DNA of 64,000 nt from Bacteroidales bacterium (lineage in GTDB: Bacteria > Bacteroidota > Bacteroidia > Bacteroidales > Paludibacteraceae): assembly GCA_022783865.1 (NCBI GenBank), contig JALFYY010000019.1:1-64000 (forward strand). The letters are read 5' to 3'. The notes under the pieces are model-generated. The model did not search any database, was not told the DNA's origin, and saw only the letters and a list, made by a program, of their open reading frames with translations. Shown piece by piece: positions 18,044 through 26,878 of the stretch; position 1 is the stretch's first letter; each line of letters begins with the position of its first letter. The translations under genes were made by a program, and so were the position numbers.

Positions 18044-18106
18044 AAAACAGAGTGTAATTTCGGTGTCCTCTCGGCAGAGGACACTTGTTCTGTTGCAAAA
18101 AGTGTG

Positions 18107-18137
18107 CAAAGATACTGCTTTTCCTTGAATTACGCAA
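18107..18137 (-). promoter_or_regulatory. Promoter of tmRNA
   Basis: Minus strand TTG (18135-18137), 20-base spacer, TATCTTTG (18107-18114). Its -33 element abuts the foot of the fadD-type gene terminator. Confidence 0.75.
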
Positions 18138-18187
18138 ACAGCATATCTTCTTTTTGTCGGGACAATCCGATGCGGAAGATATGCTGT
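18138..18187 (-). terminator. Hairpin after acyl-CoA synthetase gene
   Basis: A perfect 13-bp stem (18138-18150 with 18175-18187) with a 24-nt loop, starting 21 bases after the stop of the acyl-CoA synthetase gene. The poly-T run following it is short, so it could also stabilise the mRNA end. Confidence 0.6.
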
Positions 18188-18208
18188 AAGGTTTATGATG
18201 TGATGCGC

Positions 18209-20116
18209 TTAGAGCGCAGCGAGGTTCTTTTCGTTGAGGAGATTCTTGCCTTCCGGTGTATAAGCGTAAGCAATACGGTCGGCGTAGAATTTCTCTACCT
18301 TGCCGCGTACAATCTTCATCGTAGAGTTGACCATGTGGTTCTGTTCTGTAAAAGCTTCGGGTAGCACAGCCACAGCTGCCGGCAACCAGCGCTCCGGGAA
18401 AATACCCTCGTTGGCTCCGCCTTTGCGATAAGAATCGATTTCCGCCTGTATCTTTTTGAGCATGGCAATCTTGCCCTCTTGCGTCTCCGGGGCTAACTTC
18501 TGCGACTCGGCATATTGCTTCAGGTTCTCTTTGTTGGGTACAATGAGTACGATGGTATATGGGTCTTGGTTGTTGTGGAGCACCACTTGCTCAATGTATT
18601 TCGAGCCGTCGGTCAAACCGTCCTCAAATCCTTCAGGACTGTATTTCTCGCCATCGGAAGAGATAAGCAACGATTTGAAACGCCCTGTTACATACAAAAA
18701 GTCGGGATGGTCGGCAGGTATGTATCCCATATCGCCCGTATGCAGCCAACCGTCTTTTATCGTCTCTGCCGTTGCGGTAGGGTTCTTCCAATAGCCTGCC
18801 ATCACGTTCTCACCCCGTATGACAATCTCGCCTTTCGTACCGTGTGGCAAGGCATTGCCTTCCTCATCACAAATCTTGATATCCAACGGCTTTACGACAC
18901 GTCCTGACGAACCGAAGATACAATGTCCGGGAGCGTTGGCGCAGATGATAGGAGTGGCTTCGGACAAACCATAGCCTTGGAACATCGGGATACCTACAGC
19001 GTAGAAGAAGCGTTGCAGTTCGATATCGAGAAGCGCACCGCCGCCTACGAAGAACTTCATGCGTCCGCCCAGTCCTTGGCGCACATTCTTGAAGATAATC
19101 TTGTCGAAGAGTGCCAAAAGCGGTTTCTTCCATATTTGGGTGATACCGCCTTGGTTGTAGTATTCTTTGTTGTAGGAAATAGCCATGTTGAGGGCGAAGT
19201 TGAAGAGCTTTTCTACCGTTTTTCCTTTTTTCTGTACTCCGGATTCAATATTCTTGCGGAAGTTGCGTGCCAAAGCCGGTACAGAGAGCATTACGTGCGG
19301 GCGCAGTTCTGCGATAGCCATCGGCACGTTCTTCAGTGTAGCCAAAGCAGTCTTGCCGAGTGGTACTGTTGCGATACTGCCACCGTAAGACATCATCGTA
19401 TAGAAGCCTGCCACGTGCGCAAAGCAGTGGTCGAGCGGCAAGATGATAAGCATCACATCGTCCACATCGATACCAATAACAGAGTGAGCCTGTTCCACAT
19501 TGGCGGTATAGTTACGGTGCGTGAGCAGAATGCCTTTCGGATCGGCAGTAGTACCGGATGTATAACTGATGTTAGCGTAGTCGTCAGGTCCGATAGAGCA
19601 GTAGCGTGCTTCAAACTCAGCGGCATGTTCTTGAAGGAACTTGTCGCCCAAGGCTTGCACTTCGCCGATATAAATCTCTTTCTCCTCATATGCTGCTTGT
19701 TCATCGAATACGATGACCTTTTCGATATTGGGTAGTCCTGCAATGATGCTGCGAATCTTGGGGAGTTGCGAGCCCGACACCATTACGAAGCGTGAGTCGG
19801 AGTGCTGCAAACGGAAGATGAGGTCATTGCTCTCTTCGAGTTTGATAGAGAGAGGCACATTGACGCCTCCGGCATACAGAATACCCAATTCGCCTATCAC
19901 CCATAGATTGCGTCCTTCGGAGAGTAGTGCCATACGGTCGCCCTTCTGCAAGCCCAATTGCATCAAGCCAGCACCGATACGGTATGCTTCCAAGCGGGTT
20001 TGTTCGAAGGTGGTTTCTATCCACTGATTGTTTACTTTTTCACGCAAGAAAGTGTGCGTTGCGAATTCGCGTGTGTATTTTTCGACAAAGTCGATAATAG
20101 TAATACGTTCTGTCAT
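18209..20116 (-). CDS. Long-chain acyl-CoA synthetase (AMP-binding)
   Basis: A 635-aa member of the ANL superfamily, activating fatty acids to acyl-CoA via acyl-AMP. Visible are the P-loop-like YTSGTTADPKGILLTHRNY (about residues 190-208), the GYGLSEATPI motif, the TGDMGYIPADH hinge region and the C-terminal GRFKSLLISSDGEKYSPE. The set is typical of the FadD15-like long-chain type. No signal peptide; cytoplasmic or membrane associated. Promoter at 20223-20252. Exact chain-length preference cannot be read. Confidence 0.92.
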   Translation of the reverse strand: MTERITIIDFVEKYTREFATHTFLREKVNNQWIETTFEQTRLEAYRIGAGLMQLGLQKGDRMALLSEGRNLWVIGELGILYAGGVNVPLSIKLEESNDLIFRLQHSDSRFVMVSGSQLPKIRSIIAGLPNIEKVIVFDEQAAYEEKEIYIGEVQALGDKFLQEHAAEFEARYCSIGPDDYANISYTSGTTADPKGILLTHRNYTANVEQAHSVIGIDVDDVMLIILPLDHCFAHVAGFYTMMSYGGSIATVPLGKTALATLKNVPMAIAELRPHVMLSVPALARNFRKNIESGVQKKGKTVEKLFNFALNMAISYNKEYYNQGGITQIWKKPLLALFDKIIFKNVRQGLGGRMKFFVGGGALLDIELQRFFYAVGIPMFQGYGLSEATPIICANAPGHCIFGSSGRVVKPLDIKICDEEGNALPHGTKGEIVIRGENVMAGYWKNPTATAETIKDGWLHTGDMGYIPADHPDFLYVTGRFKSLLISSDGEKYSPEGFEDGLTDGSKYIEQVVLHNNQDPYTIVLIVPNKENLKQYAESQKLAPETQEGKIAMLKKIQAEIDSYRKGGANEGIFPERWLPAAVAVLPEAFTEQNHMVNSTMKIVRGKVEKFYADRIAYAYTPEGKNLLNEKNLAAL

Positions 20117-20222
20117 AGGTGTTTATCGTTTTAGTGTTTGCGGTTCTCCGTGAGGATAACGGCAAAGCGTTAATGTTTGCTGTTTGCAGTGTGCAGTTCT
20201 TTACGGGCTGTCGCACAGAGTG

Positions 20223-20252
20223 CAAAGGTACGCTTTTATTTTTATTTGTCAA
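20223..20252 (-). promoter_or_regulatory. Promoter of acyl-CoA synthetase gene
   Basis: Minus strand TTG (20250-20252), 19-base spacer, TACCTTTG (20223-20230). The spacer is one base shorter than the window's usual 20. Confidence 0.7.
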
Positions 20253-20308
20253 AATAAGGCGGTATGGCAGGGTGTTGTCCGAGGGCAATATCCGGCCAAT
20301 ATCGGTAT

Positions 20309-20347
20309 GCTATCCCTAAAGTATCCTTAAAGTATCCCTAAAGGAAA
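20309..20347 (+). repeat. 11-bp CTATCCCTAAA tandem array
   Basis: Three 11-bp units (CTATCCCTAAA, GTATCCTTAAA, GTATCCCTAAA) followed by GGAAA. The following bases to about 20455 resemble the tail of the composite repeat (AAAGCGCGATGCGGGCAAGA). Confidence 0.85.
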
Positions 20348-20426
20348 CGGATGGTGATGAAGGCTGCGTGAAAGCGCGATGCGGGCAAGACGAAATGTGC
20401 CTCGTTGCTACATCGCATCGCTGTGG

Positions 20427-20455
20427 ATTCAAGACGATGTACAAATCGTCTCTAC
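20427..20455. repeat. REP-like palindrome, variant stem
   Basis: AAGACGAT / ATCGTCT palindrome followed by CTACA, the TGTAG head in reverse orientation. It overlaps the last bases of hflX. Confidence 0.55.
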
Positions 20456-21816
20456 ACTTCGTAGTTTTGGAAAAGAAAGTCGTTGTAGGGGTAGCGTTCG
20501 ACATGGATAGCCTTGATGCGTTCGTACATGAGTTGCTTGAGCGCTTCGATATTGTCTTTGTTCTTGGCTGAGATGAAGATACAGTCTTTCCCTTCCATAC
20601 GGTTCATCCATGTGTGCTGCAGTTCTTCGAGCGACATGTTCTCACGTGTCATCGGCGTAAGATCGTCCGCCTCTTTGGGTTGATAGCGGAATGCATCAAT
20701 CTTGTTGAATACCACGATCTCGGGAATGGCAGTATTGCTATTGGTAGTTTTGCCCTGTTTGTTCTGCCAAGGCATAGGTTCGGACTGCTTTTTCTCTTGC
20801 GAGACGGCTGCCGGTGTGGGCGCCGTTATCTCGTTGACAGTCTGTTCGACGACCTGGTATTGTTCTTCGAAATTAGGGTGCGAAATATCAACGACATGTA
20901 TGAGCAGGTCAGCTTCGCGCACCTCATCGAGGGTGGATTTGAACGACTCTACCAAATGGTGGGGCAGTTTGCGGATAAAACCTACGGTGTCGGAGAGCAG
21001 GAAGGGCAGATTGTTGATGGTGACTTTGCGCACGGTGGTATCGAGGGTAGCGAAGAGTTTGTTCTCTGCAAAGACATCGGATTTGCTCAGCAGGTTCATC
21101 AGTGTGGATTTGCCCACATTGGTATAGCCTACCAAAGCGACACGCACCATCTTCCCGCGGTTCTGCCGCTGTGTTGCCATCTGCCGGTCGATTTTCTTCA
21201 GTTCCTCTCTGAGCAAGGCGATACGCGTCTTGATAATACGTTTGTCCGCCTCTATCTGCGTCTCGCCCATACCACGCGAGGTGGTGCCGCCGCCCCGTTG
21301 CCGGTCAAGGTGCGACCACATACGGGTCAGTCGGGGCAACATGTATTGCAAGTGAGCCATCTCCACTTGTGTTTTGGCGTAGGAAGTCTGCGCCCTGAGG
21401 AGGAATATCTCCAAGATAAGGATGGTACGGTCCATGATGCGCACGGGTATATGCCGGGCCTTCTTGCCGTCAGGGGTGCTTTCTGCCTGCTTGTTGAGCT
21501 CCCGTTCCAAGTTGCGGATTTGCCGTGGCGAGAGTTCATCGTCGAAAATCACCACCCAATCGCTGTGTTCTGCTTCCGGCTGTGCTTGTTGCTCTTGGAT
21601 ATATTGGCGTATCTCTGCAAGTTTTCCTTCTCCCACATAGAAGTTGGAGTTGGGTTGGTCGAGCCGCTGCACGAAACGGCGGATTGGCTGTATGTTGTCG
21701 GTATCGGCTAAGAAAGCCAACTCGTCCAAATATTCGTTGGTGCGCTCCTCGGGTTGTGCGGGTGTAATGAGTCCCACCAACAACGCCCGTGTCGTATAAT
21801 CAGTTTTGTTGTCCAC
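20452..21816 (-). CDS. hflX: GTPase HflX
   Basis: Ribosome-associated GTPase of 454 aa that splits stalled or hibernating ribosomes. The N-terminal HflX domain contains the nucleotide-binding glycine-rich stretch (QRGGGTTSRGMGETQIE); the G domain has G1 GYTNVGKST, G3 DTVGFIRKLPHHL and G4 NKID. Between the helix after G3 and the NKID strand there is an insertion of about 35 residues rich in Pro, Gln and Lys that is not typical of the family. It lies 38 bases downstream of polA and is probably cotranscribed with it. Confidence 0.93.
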   Translation of the reverse strand: MDNKTDYTTRALLVGLITPAQPEERTNEYLDELAFLADTDNIQPIRRFVQRLDQPNSNFYVGEGKLAEIRQYIQEQQAQPEAEHSDWVVIFDDELSPRQIRNLERELNKQAESTPDGKKARHIPVRIMDRTILILEIFLLRAQTSYAKTQVEMAHLQYMLPRLTRMWSHLDRQRGGGTTSRGMGETQIEADKRIIKTRIALLREELKKIDRQMATQRQNRGKMVRVALVGYTNVGKSTLMNLLSKSDVFAENKLFATLDTTVRKVTINNLPFLLSDTVGFIRKLPHHLVESFKSTLDEVREADLLIHVVDISHPNFEEQYQVVEQTVNEITAPTPAAVSQEKKQSEPMPWQNKQGKTTNSNTAIPEIVVFNKIDAFRYQPKEADDLTPMTRENMSLEELQHTWMNRMEGKDCIFISAKNKDNIEALKQLMYERIKAIHVERYPYNDFLFQNYEV

Positions 21817-21823
21817 GATATAA

Positions 21824-21859
21824 ATATTAACTGTTAATTATCCACTATTAACTATCAAT
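21824..21859. repeat. AT-rich TTAACTATTAA dyad
   Basis: AT-rich tract with TTAACTGTTAA and TTAACTATCAA words in the short polA-hflX gap; related to the other dyads in the window. Confidence 0.5.
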
Positions 21860-24491
21860 GTGCTTCCAACCAGTTCTCCCCGATGCCGCATTCGGCAATG
21901 AGCGGTACGGTCAGTTGTACGGCACTTTGCATTTCTCTGACGACAATCTCACGCACTTGCTCTACCTCGTTTGCCGGTACATTGAAGTTGAGTTCGTCGT
22001 GCACTTGCATAATCATCTGTGTTTGCAGATGCGCTTTCTGCAATGCCTTATAAATACGCACCATGGCTATCTTGATAATGTCTGCCGCCGTACCTTGTAT
22101 CGGGGCGTTCACGGCATTGCGTTCGGCAAACCCGCGTACCACAGAGTTGTGCGAATTGATGTCCGGCAGATAGCGTTTGCGCCCGAACAGGGTTTCTACA
22201 TATCCCGTCTTGCGTGCCTTTTCTTTGGCTTGTTCAATAAATTGTATCACGCCGGGGAAAGCGGCAAAATAGTCATCGATGAGCTGTTTTGCTTCCTGTC
22301 GTGATGCGCCAAGTTGCTGCGAAAGTCCGAATGCCGATATGCCGTAGATAATGCCGAAATTGGCGGTCTTGGCTTTGCGGCGCATATCTTTGTCCACTTT
22401 CTCGATAGGTACGCCGAATATCTTGGCAGCTGTTGCGGCATGGATATCTTGTCCTTCTTTGAAGGCGGTCAGCAGATGTTCGTCCTGACTGAAATGTGCC
22501 ATCAGACGGAGCTCTATTTGTGAATAGTCGGCAGAGAGGAAAAGACAGCCTTCGTCAGGTATTACAGCCCGACGGATGACTTTTCCTTCTTCGCTTCGGA
22601 TAGGCAGGTTCTGCAAATTCGGATTGCTCGATGAGAGACGTCCCGTCACGGCAACAGTCTGATTGTAAGTGGTATGTATCTTCCCCGTTTGCGGATTGAT
22701 GAGTTCGGGCAGGGCGTCGATATAGGTGCTGAGCAGTTTCTTTTTGGCTCTGTAGTCGAGTATCTTTCTTACAATCGGGTGGGTGTCGGTGAGCGAGAGC
22801 AGTATCTCCTCGGAGGTTACATATTGTCCGTTCTTTGTTTTCTTCGCCTTCGGGTCAAGCCTGAGCACGCCGAACAGGATATCTCCCACTTGTTTGGGCG
22901 AATTGATGTTGAAGGGCTGTCCTGCCATGGCTTGTATCTCTTCTTCCAAACGGCTGAGTTGCGCCGTCATCAGTACCGAATCTTCTTTGAGCACGTTTTT
23001 GTCGAATCTTACACCGGCTTCTTCCATGCTCGCCAGTACTTCTACCAGCGGCATTTCAATGTTGGTAAAGAGTTGTTCTACACCGGCTTTCTGCAAGTCT
23101 TGCCGGAGTATGGGGTATAGTTGCAACGTTGCTGCCAAACGCTTGTCTATGGCTTTCCCGGTGGATTGGTGCAGATATATTTCACTCAGATAATCAATGT
23201 CGTGCGCCAAGTCCGGCTGAATCAGATAGTGGCAAACTGCAGTGTCGAAAAGCTTGCCCCGCAAAGCAATATCATAATGCGTAAGCATGCGAATTACCTG
23301 TTTCAGGTCAAACCCTGTTTTCTCAATCGCTGCATCTTCTAACAAAGCCTTCACCTCACTGTTTATCGGCGAATGATATACAGCTTCCGGCGTTGTCGCC
23401 AAGTATATCTCTTCACCTTGTACTGCGATGGCTAATTGTTGCCCTGCAGACACCGTGGGCACTCCTGTGGCAATGCTTGTGTTCATTGGAGTCAGAGGCT
23501 GCATTTCCTCCACACCGGAGAACAAATCCAATGTCTGCGTAGTTGCCGATGGCTTGGTTGCTACGGGTTGCTTTGGCGTTTCCGTCTGCGAGAAAAGGTC
23601 GGGTGCGGCGGTGGCTGTAGTTTCATTTCCGTTGCTATACCTCTTCAGCAGCGAACGGAATTCCAATTCTATGAATACAGGCTGCAGGCGGGCTATATCT
23701 GTCTCTTTTTTAAGTAATGCTGACGCATCAAACTGAATAGGTACATCGGTCCGGATGGTTGCTAAGAATTTCGAGAACCGTATCTGTTCCGCCTGTGTTT
23801 CTATCTTTTGACGAAGTGCACCCTTGAGTTGGTCGGTATGCGCCAGCAGGTTGTCGATACTGCCGAACTCTTGCAGCAGTTTCACTGCCGTCTTTTCTCC
23901 CACACCCGTACAGCCGGGGATGTTGTCCGATGAGTCGCCCATTAAGCCCAACAGGTCAATCACTTGCTCTTGTCGCTCAATGCCGTACTTTGCGCATACC
24001 TCTTCTGGACCCATGTTTTCGAATCCTCCCGAATGGCGCGGACGGTACATGTGTATATGATTGGAAACCAACTGACCGTAGTCTTTGTCGGGTGTTGCCA
24101 TCAGTACATCGAACCCCTCTTTTTCCGCCTGCTTGGCAAGTGTTCCGATTACGTCGTCAGCCTCGAATCCTGCTACTTCCAAGATGGGTATATTCATCGC
24201 CGACAATATGTCTTTGATGTAAGGTATTGCCACACGGATATCTTCGGGCGTCTCTTCCCGCTGTGCCTTGTATTGTTCGAATGCCTCATGTCGGAAAGTC
24301 TTGCCTTTCGGGTCGAAAGCCACACCCACATGGCTCGGGTCTGCCCGTTTCATAAGGTCTTCCAATGTAATGACAAACCCGAAGATAGCCGACGTATTCA
24401 ACCCTTTGGAGTTGATACGCGGATTGCGGATGAAGGCGTAGTATGCCCTGTATATCATGGCATAAGCATCAATGAGAAGAAGGCGTTGCAT
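21855..24491 (-). CDS. polA: DNA polymerase I with degenerate 3'-5' exonuclease domain
   Basis: Repair and Okazaki-fragment polymerase, 878 aa, shorter than the usual 920-950. Residues 1-285 form the 5'-3' flap nuclease (Asp-rich GFEADDVIGT, TPDKDYGQLV, GDSSDNIPG). The polymerase domain has motif A DYSQIELR with Asp655, motif B RRKAKTANFGIIYG (704-717) and motif C HDE (831-833). The middle domain (about 290-480) is reduced: the DxE of exo I is missing, exo II reads KTGFDLKQV without its Asp, and exo III reads RLAATLQLY instead of YxxxD. Proofreading is therefore predicted absent. Promoter at 24519-24549; hflX follows. Confidence 0.95.
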   Translation of the reverse strand: MQRLLLIDAYAMIYRAYYAFIRNPRINSKGLNTSAIFGFVITLEDLMKRADPSHVGVAFDPKGKTFRHEAFEQYKAQREETPEDIRVAIPYIKDILSAMNIPILEVAGFEADDVIGTLAKQAEKEGFDVLMATPDKDYGQLVSNHIHMYRPRHSGGFENMGPEEVCAKYGIERQEQVIDLLGLMGDSSDNIPGCTGVGEKTAVKLLQEFGSIDNLLAHTDQLKGALRQKIETQAEQIRFSKFLATIRTDVPIQFDASALLKKETDIARLQPVFIELEFRSLLKRYSNGNETTATAAPDLFSQTETPKQPVATKPSATTQTLDLFSGVEEMQPLTPMNTSIATGVPTVSAGQQLAIAVQGEEIYLATTPEAVYHSPINSEVKALLEDAAIEKTGFDLKQVIRMLTHYDIALRGKLFDTAVCHYLIQPDLAHDIDYLSEIYLHQSTGKAIDKRLAATLQLYPILRQDLQKAGVEQLFTNIEMPLVEVLASMEEAGVRFDKNVLKEDSVLMTAQLSRLEEEIQAMAGQPFNINSPKQVGDILFGVLRLDPKAKKTKNGQYVTSEEILLSLTDTHPIVRKILDYRAKKKLLSTYIDALPELINPQTGKIHTTYNQTVAVTGRLSSSNPNLQNLPIRSEEGKVIRRAVIPDEGCLFLSADYSQIELRLMAHFSQDEHLLTAFKEGQDIHAATAAKIFGVPIEKVDKDMRRKAKTANFGIIYGISAFGLSQQLGASRQEAKQLIDDYFAAFPGVIQFIEQAKEKARKTGYVETLFGRKRYLPDINSHNSVVRGFAERNAVNAPIQGTAADIIKIAMVRIYKALQKAHLQTQMIMQVHDELNFNVPANEVEQVREIVVREMQSAVQLTVPLIAECGIGENWLEAH

Positions 24492-24518
24492 AAGAAATCA
24501 AATTTAGTTACCCAAGTG

Positions 24519-24549
24519 CAAAGATACGGATTTGTTCGCACATAACCAA
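24519..24549 (-). promoter_or_regulatory. Promoter of polA-hflX
   Basis: Minus strand TTG (24547-24549), 20-base spacer, TATCTTTG (24519-24526); leader about 21 nt. Confidence 0.78.
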
Positions 24550-24590
24550 CTTGTATCGCTTTTTCTGTATGTTGGCTGTGCAAAATCGCC

Positions 24591-25232
24591 TTACAGCGGG
24601 TGTTGCTCATAGTAGCGGCAATAGGGCTGCAAACCGCATTCCTGGCATTTGGGTTTGCGCGCCGTGCAAACATACCGTCCGTGCAGAATCAGCCAATGGT
24701 GCGCCTTCGGAATAAGTTCCTTCGGGATATGTTTCACTAATTGCTTCTCTGTCTGGAGCGGATTTTTGCTGTTCGTCGTCAGTCCGATGCGCTCCGAAAT
24801 ACGGAACACGTGCGTATCTACTGCCATCGTCGGTTGGTTGAATACCACCGAACATACTACATTGGCAGTCTTCCGTCCCACACCCGGTAGCGTCTGCAAA
24901 TCATCGATGTTGTCTGGTATCTGACCGCCGAAATGTTCCGTCAGCCTTTGTGCCGTACCCACCAGATGTTCCGCCTTGCTGTTGGGGTACGACACCGATT
25001 TGATGTACTCTAATACTTCGTCTTTGCTGCTCGCTGCCATCACTTCCGCTGTCGGGAAAGCGGCAAATAGCGCCGGCGTTACCGTGTTCACACGTTTGTC
25101 TGTGCATTGTGCCGAAAGTATTACGGCGACCAACAGCTGGAACGGATTTTCGTAATGCAGTTCCGTTTCCGCCACCGGCATATGTTGCTCGAACCATGCT
25201 AATACCGAAGCATATCGTTGCGAAATGGTCAT
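24591..25232 (-). CDS. nth: Endonuclease III (DNA glycosylase/AP lyase)
   Basis: Base-excision-repair glycosylase for oxidised pyrimidines, 213 aa. The helix-hairpin-helix LPGVGRKTANVV contains the catalytic Lys, and VDTHVFRISERIGL the catalytic Asp. The C-terminal 4Fe-4S site is intact, with spacing C-x6-C-x2-C-x5-C (CTARKPKCQECGLQPYC). The start at 25232 (MTISQRYASVL) matches the family; the long upstream in-frame extension lies inside the DUF4924 gene. It is 11 bases after that gene and last in the L25-Pth-S4-DUF4924-Nth run. Confidence 0.95.
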   Translation of the reverse strand: MTISQRYASVLAWFEQHMPVAETELHYENPFQLLVAVILSAQCTDKRVNTVTPALFAAFPTAEVMAASSKDEVLEYIKSVSYPNSKAEHLVGTAQRLTEHFGGQIPDNIDDLQTLPGVGRKTANVVCSVVFNQPTMAVDTHVFRISERIGLTTNSKNPLQTEKQLVKHIPKELIPKAHHWLILHGRYVCTARKPKCQECGLQPYCRYYEQHPL

Positions 25233-25243
25233 AATCGGTTGTT

Positions 25244-25780
25244 TTATTGGTTTTCTTCTTTGGCAATGGTATAGGCGCGTGAGAGCATTGCCAACAGCCC
25301 TGCCGCCTGTTTCGCCGTCCGTTCTGTATCTTCGCTGATAGCCGCTTTCTCCTGTCTGAGGTTCATCATGCAATAGAGGAACACGAAGCACATCTCCAAG
25401 TCCGATATGGTCGGGTCGCTCGATTTGCTCTTCAGGATGGTGAGCGCGGGCTGTAGCTGGTAATACTTCGCTTTGTATTCCACCCCTTCAGCTGTTTGTA
25501 AAAGCGATAGATGAATGTCTTCTAAGTCAATCAGTGCGTTTTTCACCAGCTGTATATGTCCCTTTTGCAGACAGCCCTCACGGCGCATCATGTCAATGAG
25601 CGATTCATACCACTCGTATTCTGCTTTCCTTTGCTCCACTGTCAGGTTCATACCTGCAATCAGTTGCGTATCAATCTTTTCGATATCGGCATCGAAGGCA
25701 CGGATAATGTCTTCCACTCTCCACATATAGAGCAGATATTCCGCCATGTTCTTCTGTTTCAATTCGTGTGCTGCAAACAT
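25244..25780 (-). CDS. DUF4924 family protein
   Basis: A 178-aa protein with no signal peptide or membrane segment and a largely helical composition, matching the Bacteroidota DUF4924 family (MAEYLLYMWRVEDIIRAFD near the N-terminus; CFVFLYCMMNLRQEK later). Function unknown. It sits 12 bases after the S4-domain gene and 11 before nth, in a compact translation/repair gene run. Confidence 0.82.
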   Translation of the reverse strand: MFAAHELKQKNMAEYLLYMWRVEDIIRAFDADIEKIDTQLIAGMNLTVEQRKAEYEWYESLIDMMRREGCLQKGHIQLVKNALIDLEDIHLSLLQTAEGVEYKAKYYQLQPALTILKSKSSDPTISDLEMCFVFLYCMMNLRQEKAAISEDTERTAKQAAGLLAMLSRAYTIAKEENQ

Positions 25781-25792
25781 ACTGATAACTCT

Positions 25793-26182
25793 TTATTCGT
25801 CCCAATCCTCGTTGCTCGAAAAGAACTCTTCGATATCCCGGCGGTCCTTTTTCGTGGGGCGTCCTGTACCTCTGTCGCGCCCTGTCTTTCCGGCCAATTG
25901 TGCAAGTTCCAATATCTCCAGCTGGTCGGGCGTTGTGATGTCCTGCATATATTCCGGCACCAACTTTGCTCCCAAGCGGTTCTCGCTCAGTTGCAGTACC
26001 TTGTACGTATAGGTAATCGGATTTTTCCTTACGGTAAACACATCGCCGACACGCAGCGTTCTCGATGGCTTCAGTTCTACGCCGCCGAGCTGCACACGCC
26101 CTTTCTTGCAAGCTTCTGCCGCCAACGAGCGGGTCTTGTATAAGCGCATGGCAAACAAGTATTTATCTACCCGTTCCTCCAT
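25793..26182 (-). CDS. S4-domain RNA-binding protein (Hsp15-like)
   Basis: A 129-aa protein with an N-terminal S4 RNA-binding fold (residues 3-60: RVDKYLFAMRLYKTRSLAAE, KKGRVQLGG, VGDVFTV) and a basic then acidic tail (TGRPTKKDRR). It resembles Hsp15, which binds free 50S subunits carrying nascent chains. One base separates it from pth, also concerned with peptidyl-tRNA, which supports a role in ribosome rescue. Confidence 0.88.
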   Translation of the reverse strand: MEERVDKYLFAMRLYKTRSLAAEACKKGRVQLGGVELKPSRTLRVGDVFTVRKNPITYTYKVLQLSENRLGAKLVPEYMQDITTPDQLEILELAQLAGKTGRDRGTGRPTKKDRRDIEEFFSSNEDWDE

Positions 26183-26183
26183 A

Positions 26184-26747
26184 TCATTTGCCGTTATACA
26201 GATTCATTGTCCTGTCGATACCTTGCAGACAGAACGAAGTGATAATGTCATCGCATATCTTCAGGCGTTCCGGAAAAGCTTTCTCTTCTTCCTCTGTCCA
26301 ACTGCCGAGCACATAGTTCACTTGCGCCCCGTGCACAAAATCGTTGCCTATACCGAAGCGCAAACGCGCATATTGCTGTGTCATAAGGCACGACTGGATG
26401 TTTTTCAGCCCGTTGTGACCGCCGTCCGACCCTTGTTTGCGCATACGCAGTGTGCCGAAGGGGAGTGCCAGATCATCCACGATAACAAACAGATTCTCAA
26501 CGGGAATATTCTCCTTTTGTAGCCAATAGCGGACTGCCGTGCCCGATAGGTTCATGTATGTGCTGGGTTTGAGCAGCACTATTTCCGCATTCTTCAGACG
26601 CCCTTTGGCGGTGAAACCGTAGCGGCCGTCTTGAAAAACGAATCCGTGTGCATCGGCAAATGCGTCCACTATACGGAAACCGATATTGTGGCGCGTATGT
26701 TCATACTCTGAGCCGATATTGCCCAAGCCTGCAATCAGATATTTCAT
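26184..26747 (-). CDS. pth: Peptidyl-tRNA hydrolase
   Basis: Releases tRNA from prematurely dropped peptidyl-tRNA, 187 aa. The N-terminal [18 protein letters not shown] contains the Asn and the catalytic His; [16 protein letters not shown] and [11 protein letters not shown] are the other conserved segments. It is separated from rplY by a clear terminator but no consensus promoter is visible for pth, so some read-through or a divergent promoter is likely. Confidence 0.96.
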   Translation of the reverse strand: MKYLIAGLGNIGSEYEHTRHNIGFRIVDAFADAHGFVFQDGRYGFTAKGRLKNAEIVLLKPSTYMNLSGTAVRYWLQKENIPVENLFVIVDDLALPFGTLRMRKQGSDGGHNGLKNIQSCLMTQQYARLRFGIGNDFVHGAQVNYVLGSWTEEEEKAFPERLKICDDIITSFCLQGIDRTMNLYNGK

Positions 26748-26777
26748 AACTTTCTTCTATGCTCTTTTTATACCAAT

Positions 26778-26803
26778 AACGAGTGGAACATTGTCCACTC
26801 GTT
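26778..26803 (-). terminator. Terminator after rplY
   Basis: Perfect 10-bp stem AACGAGTGGA/TCCACTCGTT with a 6-nt loop, in the 131-bp gap between rplY and pth. Confidence 0.75.
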
Positions 26804-26878
26804 GTTCTGACCTTTCCTTCGATTGTAGTGAACGAAGCAAATGGTTACGTTCTAAGATGTCCGCTCTCGGCTGTGCGG

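Larger units (their letters stand above)
20117..20451. other. 335-bp spacer with promoter and repeats
   Basis: Holds the promoter of the acyl-CoA synthetase gene (20223-20252), three 11-bp CTATCCCTAAA-type units (20309-20347), a partial composite-repeat tail and a GTCTCTACA-ended palindrome (20427-20455) that runs into the end of hflX. Confidence 0.75.

Noticed and set aside
20614..21711. 365-aa plus-strand open frame
   Set aside because: Antisense of hflX, whose GTPase motifs are intact.
25233..25391. Longer start for nth
   Set aside because: The extra 53 residues lie inside the DUF4924 gene and have no similarity to the family.
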